A stretch of 10,558 bases of DNA from Actinomycetales bacterium (GTDB lineage Bacteria > Actinomycetota > Actinomycetes > Mycobacteriales > Mycobacteriaceae), in contig DUOR01000202.1 of the NCBI GenBank assembly GCA_012838715.1, positions 1 through 10,558 of the forward strand. Direction: 5' to 3'. Shown piece by piece: positions 6,063 through 10,558 of the stretch. Under the pieces are notes generated by a model that worked only from the letters and a program-made list of their open reading frames with translations, was not told the DNA's origin and ran no database searches. The translations under genes were made by a program, and so were the position numbers. The first letter of the stretch is position 1; every line of letters begins with the position of its first letter.

Positions 6063-8093
6063 CTAGCCCTCGTAGTCGGGGACCTCGCGCCAGGCGAGCT
6101 TGCGGCGCAGGTCCTCGGGCACGTCGGGGAGCTGGACGATGTGGGCGACGTCGGCCCACGGCTCCAGGCGGATGAAGTTGGACTTGCCCCAGTCGAAGGT
6201 GCGGCCGGTGATGAGGTCCTTGACGTCCATGCGGTCGACGCTGCGGCGGCCGATGGCGTTCATGTCGATGTCGAGGACGCCCTCCTGCGCGTTGTGCGGG
6301 TCGAGGTTGACCACCACGAGGATGCAGTCGCCGGTCAGCGGGTCGAACTTGGAGTACGCCAGCAGGTTGTCGTTGCCGACGTCATGGAAGCGGAGGGTGC
6401 GCAGCTGCTGCAGGGCGGGGTGCTCGCGGCGGATGAAGTTCAGCATGGTGATGAACCCCTCCATCGAGTCGCCGTTCTCCAGCGCGGCGTCGTAGTCGCG
6501 GTGGCGCAGCTGGTACTTCTCGGAGTCGAGGTACTCCTCGGAGCCGGCCTTCACCGGGGTGTTCTCGAACAGCTCGTAGCCGGAGTACATGCCCCACAGC
6601 GGCGACATGGTGGACGCCACCACGGCGCGGATGTGGAAGGCGGCGCGGCCGCCCTGGACGAGGAAGTCGTGGAGGATGTCGGGGGTGTTGACCCACAGCG
6701 ACGGGCGGGCGATGTCGGTGTGCTTGACGATCTCCTCGCCGAACTCGGTGAGCTCCTTCTTCGTCGTCTTCCACGGGAAGTAGATGTACGACTGGTTGAA
6801 GCCGGCCTTCGCCAGGCCGTAGAGGCGGGCGGGGGCGGTGAACGCCTCGGCGAGGAAGATGACCTCGGGGTTGGTCTCGTGGATGGTGTCGATGAGCCAC
6901 GCCCAGAAGTTGCCCGGCTTGGTGTGCGGGTTGTCGACGCGGAACACCTTGACGCCGCGCTTGACCCAGAAGCGGACGACGCGGAGGACTTCCTCGTAGA
7001 GGCCCTTGGGGTCGTTGTCGAAGTTCAGGGGGTAGATGTCCTGGTACTTCTTCGGCGGGTTCTCGGCGTAGGCGATGGTGCCGTCGGGCAGGACGGTGAA
7101 CCAGTCGGGGTTGCTGGCGGCCCAGGGGTGGTCGGGGGCGCACTGCAGGGCGAGGTCGAGGGCGACCTCCAGGCCGCGCTTCTCGGCTTCGGCGACGAAG
7201 GTCTTGAAGTCCTTCTCGGTGCCCAGTTCCGGGTGGATGGCGTCGTGGCCGCCGAGCTCGGAGCCGATGGCCCACGGGGAGCCGACGTCGCCCTCTTCCG
7301 GGGTGAGGGTGTTGTTGCGGCCCTTGCGGTTGATGTCGCCGATGGGGTGGATGGGCGGCAGGTAGACGACGTCGAAGCCCATGCGGGCGGCGCGGTCGAG
7401 CTGGGGGACGGAGGTGGCGAAGGTGCCGTGCAGCAGGTTGCCGTCGTCGTCGAAGCCGCCGTTGGAGCGGGGGAAGAACTCGTACCAGGAGCCGAACAGG
7501 GCGCCGCGGCGGTCGACGAGGACCTTGCGGGTCTTGCCGCGGGTCAGCAGTTCGCGGAGCGGGTGCAGTTCGAGGATGCCGCGGGTTTCGTCGGAAAGCG
7601 CGGGGGCGACGCGGGCGCGCAGCTCGGAGTCGGAGCGCAGGGAGGCGGCGACGCCGCGGAGGTGCGAGCGGTAGACGGTGGCGGCGCCGGTGGCGGCGCG
7701 GTCGAAGAGGCGGGCGCCGATTTCGAGGTCGTTGGCCATTTCCTCGGCGGACTGGCCGGCCTCCATCTTCTTGGTCACGGCGTTGCGCCAGGTGGCCATG
7801 GGGTCGGACCAGGCGTCGACGCGGAAGGTCCACAGGCCGGGGACGTCGGGCACGAAGGTCGCGTTGACCTGGTTGGGGTCGTGGTCGCTGAAGCGCATGG
7901 GGATGCGCTGGGTGCGGGCGGCGAAGGACGACTCCTTCGGGCCCTTGACGTTCAGCGTCGCGTTGAGTGCGTCGTGCCCTTCGCGCCAGACCACGGCGAA
8001 AACGGGAACGACTTCACCGGCCACGGCCTTGGAGGGCGTTGCGCCGCCGTCCACCTGGGGTCGTACATCGTCGATTCCGAGTCGTCCGGTCAC
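6063..8093 (-). CDS. glgE: alpha-1,4-glucan:maltose-1-phosphate maltosyltransferase
   Basis: GlgE (EC 2.4.99.16) adds maltosyl units from maltose-1-phosphate to the non-reducing ends of alpha-1,4-glucans; it is a GH13_3 enzyme known from mycobacteria, streptomycetes and corynebacteria. The 676-residue product has the usual length. The N-terminal beta domain holds [12 protein letters not shown] and the [10 protein letters not shown] segment, followed by a helical region (about 100-195), the GH13 barrel with [16 protein letters not shown] (247-261), [11 protein letters not shown] with nucleophile D387 and IFLAEAFT with acid/base E416, and a C-terminal beta domain from about 575. The GTG start at 8093 has AAGGAGA seven bases upstream; the longer open frame beyond it has no family similarity. 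It is the first gene of the block leading to glgB and is divergent from the ABC gene. Its start overlaps the stop of a 19-codon ORF. Confidence 0.97.
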   Translation of the reverse strand: MTGRLGIDDVRPQVDGGATPSKAVAGEVVPVFAVVWREGHDALNATLNVKGPKESSFAARTQRIPMRFSDHDPNQVNATFVPDVPGLWTFRVDAWSDPMATWRNAVTKKMEAGQSAEEMANDLEIGARLFDRAATGAATVYRSHLRGVAASLRSDSELRARVAPALSDETRGILELHPLRELLTRGKTRKVLVDRRGALFGSWYEFFPRSNGGFDDDGNLLHGTFATSVPQLDRAARMGFDVVYLPPIHPIGDINRKGRNNTLTPEEGDVGSPWAIGSELGGHDAIHPELGTEKDFKTFVAEAEKRGLEVALDLALQCAPDHPWAASNPDWFTVLPDGTIAYAENPPKKYQDIYPLNFDNDPKGLYEEVLRVVRFWVKRGVKVFRVDNPHTKPGNFWAWLIDTIHETNPEVIFLAEAFTAPARLYGLAKAGFNQSYIYFPWKTTKKELTEFGEEIVKHTDIARPSLWVNTPDILHDFLVQGGRAAFHIRAVVASTMSPLWGMYSGYELFENTPVKAGSEEYLDSEKYQLRHRDYDAALENGDSMEGFITMLNFIRREHPALQQLRTLRFHDVGNDNLLAYSKFDPLTGDCILVVVNLDPHNAQEGVLDIDMNAIGRRSVDRMDVKDLITGRTFDWGKSNFIRLEPWADVAHIVQLPDVPEDLRRKLAWREVPDYEG

Positions 8094-8149
8094 CTTTGTG
8101 TCTCCTTCACGCCGGCCGCCGCGCGCGTGGTGCGGCGGTTCTGGGCCAT
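8090..8149 (-). CDS. possible 19-codon leader ORF overlapping the glgE start
   Basis: An ATG at 8147-8149 opens a frame encoding [19 protein letters not shown], whose TGA overlaps the glgE GTG in the arrangement GTGA. The glgE ribosome-binding site lies inside this ORF, so a ribosome finishing it could restart on glgE. No good ribosome-binding site precedes the ATG (only GAAG-like bases), and the frame is open far upstream by chance. It is too short to recognise as any family. Treat as a hypothesis. Confidence 0.25.
   Translation of the reverse strand: MAQNRRTTRAAAGVKETQR
8101..8107 (-). promoter_or_regulatory. ribosome-binding site that sets the glgE GTG start
   Basis: The minus strand reads AAGGAGA here, seven bases before the GTG at 8093, matching the known N-terminal sequence pattern of GlgE. 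This selects a GTG start over the upstream extension. Confidence 0.8.
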
Positions 8150-8184
8150 GTCTGCTTCGTTCGTTTCCGTGGTTCGCTGCGTTG

Positions 8185-8205
8185 AAAAACGCCGCCCGAC
8201 GGGCG
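8185..8205 (-). terminator. terminator-like hairpin with T-run in the glgE leader
   Basis: On the minus strand CGCCC (8201-8205) and GGGCG (8193-8197) pair around a three-base loop; after GCG comes TTTTT (8185-8189). The stem is short but GC-only and the T-run is well placed. It sits about 90 bases upstream of the glgE start, so on a transcript starting further upstream it would act as an attenuator rather than as a gene-end terminator. Confidence 0.4.
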
Positions 8206-8456
8206 CCCCGCCTGTTCGACCGGCCGCCCCATCGGCTACCCCATTCACAGTAGTTGAGGGCGCCATTTCCCACACGGGACGAAACCAACCCCGATACCCA
8301 CCGTGGTGCGCCGTGCGCGGGTGTGCTTTCGGGCGCCGTTGACGTTGCTTTCCGACGTCGTGAAGCGGCTCCCGGGCGGCCCCGCGCGCACCCGCCGCGG
8401 GGCGGGCCGGGCGGGTCATGGCGCACTTCGGCGGAGGTTTGGGGCACGATGGGGGC

Positions 8457-9323
8457 GTGGCTGACATTGACGACGCATTCGACGATTCCCTCGACGAGGA
8501 TTTCAACGAGGATCTGCTGCTCGACTTCCGCGGGGTCTCCCTGAAACGGGGTGGGCGCACGCTGATCGGGCCGGTGGACTGGCAGGTCGAGTTGGACGAG
8601 CGCTGGGTGATTCTGGGGCCGAACGGGGCGGGCAAGACCTCCCTGATGCGCATCGCCGCGGCGGAGGAGTTCCCCTCCGGCGGCCGGGCGTTCGTGATGG
8701 GCGAGCAGCTGGGGCGCACCGACATGCGCGACCTGCGCACCATGATCGGCCTGACGTCGTCGGCGCTGGCGCACCGCATCCCCGAGAACGAGAAGGTTGC
8801 GGACCTGGTCATCTCGGCGTCGTACTCGGTGCTGGGCCGGTGGCGCGAGACGTACGAGGAGATGGACTTCAACCAGGCGGCGGACATCCTGGAGAAGATG
8901 GGCGCCGAGCACCTGGCCAACCGCACCTGGGGGACGCTGTCGGAGGGCGAGCGCAAGCGCGTCCTCATTTCCCGCGCGCTGATGGTCAACCCGGAGCTCC
9001 TGCTGCTCGACGAGCCGGGCGCGGGCCTGGACCTCGGCGGCCGCGAGGACCTCGTCGGTTACCTGGGGGAGCTGGCGCTCGACCCGGATGCGCCGGCCAT
9101 CGTGATGATCACGCACCACGTGGAGGAGATCCCCTTCGGGTTCACCCACGCGATGCTGCTCGACGACGGCGGCGTCGTCGCCCAGGGGCTCATCGACGAC
9201 GTGCTGACCAGCGAGAACCTGTCCGAGGCGTTCCACCAGTCCATCCGCGTGGACCGCATCGACGGCCGCTTCTTCGCGCGCCGGGCCCGGCCCGCGGGCG
9301 CGCACCGCAGGAAGAACGGATAA
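8457..9323 (+). CDS. ABC transporter ATP-binding protein (ModF/YlmA-like)
   Basis: This 288-residue protein is a single ABC nucleotide-binding domain. Seen in order: Walker [10 protein letters not shown] at residues 54-62, a signature loop LSEGERKR (canonical LSGGQ with Glu for Gln), Walker [13 protein letters not shown], and the H-loop ITHH. The LSEGE form and overall look resemble the ModF/YlmA type of ATPase, whose substrates are uncertain. No membrane or binding-protein partner lies in the window, so it may work with a distant permease or outside transport. The first 23 residues are strongly acidic. The start is uncertain: the GTG at 8457 begins a typical sequence but lacks a spaced ribosome-binding site and may be leaderless; an ATG at 8418 would add 13 Gly/His-rich residues. 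A C-terminal basic tail ends in RRKNG. The Nudix gene follows 78 bases later. Confidence 0.85.
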   Translation: MADIDDAFDDSLDEDFNEDLLLDFRGVSLKRGGRTLIGPVDWQVELDERWVILGPNGAGKTSLMRIAAAEEFPSGGRAFVMGEQLGRTDMRDLRTMIGLTSSALAHRIPENEKVADLVISASYSVLGRWRETYEEMDFNQAADILEKMGAEHLANRTWGTLSEGERKRVLISRALMVNPELLLLDEPGAGLDLGGREDLVGYLGELALDPDAPAIVMITHHVEEIPFGFTHAMLLDDGGVVAQGLIDDVLTSENLSEAFHQSIRVDRIDGRFFARRARPAGAHRRKNG

Positions 9324-9325
9324 TC

Positions 9326-9357
9326 GGGGTTTGACCCCACCGGGCCCGTTCGGGCCC
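9326..9357 (+). other. two hairpins after the ABC gene
   Basis: Right after the ABC stop come GGGGT-TTG-ACCCC (9326-9338) and a strong stem GGGCCCG-TT-CGGGCCC (9342-9357; a four-base loop is more realistic). Neither is followed by a T-run. They could be a weak terminator, attenuator or RNA-stability element between the ABC and Nudix genes. Confidence 0.4.
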
Positions 9358-9366
9358 CCGACCCCG

Positions 9367-9386
9367 GCCCGCGCCTCCTCGCGGGC
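9367..9386 (+). promoter_or_regulatory. hairpin with anti-Shine-Dalgarno loop before the Nudix gene
   Basis: A perfect 7-bp stem GCCCGCG / CGCGGGC encloses the loop CCTCCT and ends one base before the ribosome-binding site AAGGAG (9388-9393). The loop contains CTCCT, which can pair with AGGAG of that site, so two competing folds are possible, one leaving the site free and one hiding it. Confidence 0.4.
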
Positions 9387-9401
9387 GAAGGAGCCGACGA
9401 C

Positions 9402-10289
9402 ATGACGGAGCAGAAGACCCCCGCGACCCCGCGCCTGGCATCGACGGTGCTGCTGATGCGCGATTCCGTGCACGGCATCGAGCTGTACGTGCAGGAGCGG
9501 GTCAGCACGATGAAGTTCGCCGCGAACATGACCGTGTTCCCCGGCGGCGGGGTGGACGCCCGCGATTTTCCCGGCGACGTCGACGGCGACGGGCACGACA
9601 GTCCGACGCTGCGGTGGTCGGGGCATTCCCCGGAGTGGTGGGCGGAGAAGTTCCACGTCACGCCGGCGACGGCGCGGGCGCTGGTGTGCGCCGCGGTGCG
9701 CGAGACCTTCGAGGAGACGGGCACGCTGCTGGCGGAGGACGCCGACGGCCGCCCGGTCGCCGATTCCTCCAACTACCACGCGCAGCGGAAGGCCCTGGAG
9801 TCGAAGGAGCTGGCGTTCTCCGATTTCATGCACGACGAGAACCTGGGCGTCCGTTCGGATCTGGTGCGCCCGTGGGGCAACTGGGTGACCCCGGAGTCCT
9901 TCCCCGTGCGTTTCGACACCTTCTTCTTCGTCGCCGCGCAGCCCGAGGGCCAGATCGCCGACGGCGACACCTCCGAGGCGTCGTCGACCGGCTGGTTCCG
10001 CCCGATGACGCTGCTGGACGGCTGGCGCGACGGCAAGGTCGGCCTCATGCCGCCGACGTGGGCGCAGATCAAGCGCCTCCTGCCGTACGAGACCGTCGCC
10101 GACGTCCTCGCCGCCGCCGACGTCACCGAGGTCCGCCGCACCAGCGACGACTTCTTCGGCGAGACGTTCATGGACGAGTACTTCGCCGTCGCCACCCACA
10201 TGGGCCACCTCCGCGAGAAGGCCGCCGCCAAGGCAGCGAAGGCCGCCGGGGCAGCGAAGGCCGCGGGGGCCGACGGGGCCGCCGGGTGA
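9402..10289 (+). CDS. Nudix hydrolase with split Nudix box (NUDT19-like)
   Basis: This 295-residue protein belongs to the Nudix superfamily, whose members hydrolyse nucleoside diphosphates linked to another group, such as CoA or nucleotide sugars. The Nudix box is split: [11 protein letters not shown] (45-55) is separated from the metal-binding RETFEETG (100-107) by about 36 extra residues. An insertion at this place is known from NUDT19-type (CoA diphosphatase-like) proteins; the substrate here is unknown. Residues 160-202 carry the usual strand pair ([25 protein letters not shown]). The last 25 residues are almost only Ala, Lys and Gly, encoded partly by an 18-bp tandem repeat. The ATG at 9402 has AAGGAG eight bases upstream. 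The stop overlaps the start of the next gene (GTGA), implying coupled translation. Confidence 0.88.
   Translation: MTEQKTPATPRLASTVLLMRDSVHGIELYVQERVSTMKFAANMTVFPGGGVDARDFPGDVDGDGHDSPTLRWSGHSPEWWAEKFHVTPATARALVCAAVRETFEETGTLLAEDADGRPVADSSNYHAQRKALESKELAFSDFMHDENLGVRSDLVRPWGNWVTPESFPVRFDTFFFVAAQPEGQIADGDTSEASSTGWFRPMTLLDGWRDGKVGLMPPTWAQIKRLLPYETVADVLAAADVTEVRRTSDDFFGETFMDEYFAVATHMGHLREKAAAKAAKAAGAAKAAGADGAAG
10233..10268 (+). repeat. 18-bp tandem duplication in the Nudix C-terminal tail
   Basis: GCAGCGAAGGCCGCCGGG (10233-10250) is repeated at 10251-10268 with one mismatch. It encodes consecutive AAKAAG units in the Ala/Lys-rich tail of the Nudix protein and keeps the frame, so tail length may vary between strains. 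Confidence 0.75.
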
Positions 10290-10558
10290 GCCTGTCCGCC
10301 GATGAGGTCCGCCGCTTCCTCGCCGAGCCGTCGCTCGCCGGGGCGGCCGCGGACCTCGAGCTTTCCGACGCCTCCCTCCTCGGCGACCTGTCCCGCCTCC
10401 GGGAGTCGGTGGGGGACATGGCGCGGCCGGTGGTCGAGTTGGAGAAGGCCCGCCGTTCGGTGCGGGGGAAGCTGCCGGCGGGGTGGCTTCTCGATTCGGA
10501 TTCCGCCCAGCAGGCCACCCATGCCGCCGTGGCGCGGCGGCGGGCGCGGCGCATCGCC
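10286..10558 (+). CDS. class I SAM-dependent methyltransferase with THUMP-like domain (N-terminal part)
   Basis: Only the first 91 codons lie in the window; the frame is open to the right edge. The GTG start at 10286 overlaps the Nudix TGA as GTGA, so the two genes are probably co-transcribed and translationally coupled; the Nudix tail supplies no clear separate ribosome-binding site. The visible part has the pattern I associate with actinobacterial THUMP-like class I methyltransferases: [16 protein letters not shown], then [16 protein letters not shown], then [21 protein letters not shown]. These proteins usually have a Rossmann-type methyltransferase core after this helical N-terminus, which is outside the window, so no SAM-binding motif can be checked. 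The substrate is unknown. Confidence 0.65.
   Translation, partial: MSLSADEVRRFLAEPSLAGAAADLELSDASLLGDLSRLRESVGDMARPVVELEKARRSVRGKLPAGWLLDSDSAQQATHAAVARRRARRIA

Larger units (their letters stand above)
8094..8456. promoter_or_regulatory. divergent promoter region between glgE and the ABC ATPase gene
   Basis: This 363-base region separates two divergent genes and should carry both promoters. For the plus strand, TTGACG at 8339-8344 is a good -35 box but the -10 position about 16 bases later (TGAAGC) is poor. GACGT (8341-8345) and ACGTC (8355-8359) form an inverted repeat over the same site, which might be an operator. A CACGAT at 8445-8450 is correctly placed to give a leaderless transcript starting at the GTG at 8457. 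For glgE, candidate minus-strand boxes near 8244-8260 (TACTGT) are weak. I find no conserved gene here apart from the speculative 19-codon ORF. Confidence 0.5.

Noticed and set aside
5848..6159. Upstream extension of glgB to an 835-codon protein overlapping the end of glgE.
   Set aside because: The added residues are Arg/Pro-rich without similarity to branching enzymes, and GGAAGGA precedes the ATG at 5847.
5934..8342. An 802-codon plus-strand open frame opposite glgE.
   Set aside because: It is antisense to a complete glgE and its product is repetitive and rich in Val, Gly, Ala and Asp with no domain pattern. Stop codons are simply rare in this frame.
8449..8544. An ATG at 8449 with GGAGG upstream as the ABC gene start.
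   Set aside because: It is out of frame with the ABC domain and opens only a short Thr/Ser-rich frame.
8094..10208. Upstream extension of the glgE frame to a 1381-codon protein.
   Set aside because: The extension is antisense to the ABC and Nudix genes. GlgE proteins begin at the TGRLGIDDV sequence, and a strong ribosome-binding site precedes the GTG at 8093.

Overview
The window is high-GC DNA from an actinobacterium. The protein families and gene order (glgE before glgB, a divergent ABC ATPase, a Nudix hydrolase overlapping a THUMP-like methyltransferase) point most strongly to Corynebacterium or a close relative. This assignment rests on recognition, not on a database search. No rRNA, tRNA, CRISPR array, transposase or phage gene is visible.

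Layout. The first 85 bases may hold the tail of an upstream gene. At 86-1096 (+) lies a YbbN-like thioredoxin-fold/TPR protein with an unusual histidine-rich N-terminus and no CxxC. It converges on a DUF222/HNH protein (1185-2924, -), which carries in-frame 9-bp repeat tracts between its two domains and several substitutions in the HNH module. An AT-richer gap of about 265 bp holds a terminator-like hairpin and a possible promoter. Upstream of it on the minus strand is a three-gene block transcribed right to left: glgE (6063-8093), glgB (3652-5847) and a small PGPGW-type membrane protein (3190-3606). A 363-bp divergent region separates glgE from a plus-strand block: an ABC ATPase (8457-9323), a Nudix hydrolase (9402-10289) and the first 91 codons of a SAM-dependent methyltransferase, which overlaps the Nudix stop and runs off the window.

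How the genes work together. GlgE transfers maltosyl units from maltose-1-phosphate to the non-reducing ends of alpha-1,4-glucan. GlgB adds alpha-1,6 branches, so the two together build branched alpha-glucan or glycogen. The enzymes that make maltose-1-phosphate are not in the window. The ABC ATPase has no membrane partner here. The Nudix and methyltransferase genes are probably translated in a coupled way.

The coding content is mostly conserved core metabolism, and I do not see an obvious new defence or mobile system. The points most worth a second look are non-coding or architectural: tandem 12-13 bp repeats in the glgB leader, a terminator-like hairpin and a 19-codon overlapping ORF in the glgE leader, hairpins next to the Nudix ribosome-binding site, the His-rich tail on the thioredoxin-like protein, and the repeat-bearing, possibly degenerate HNH protein.
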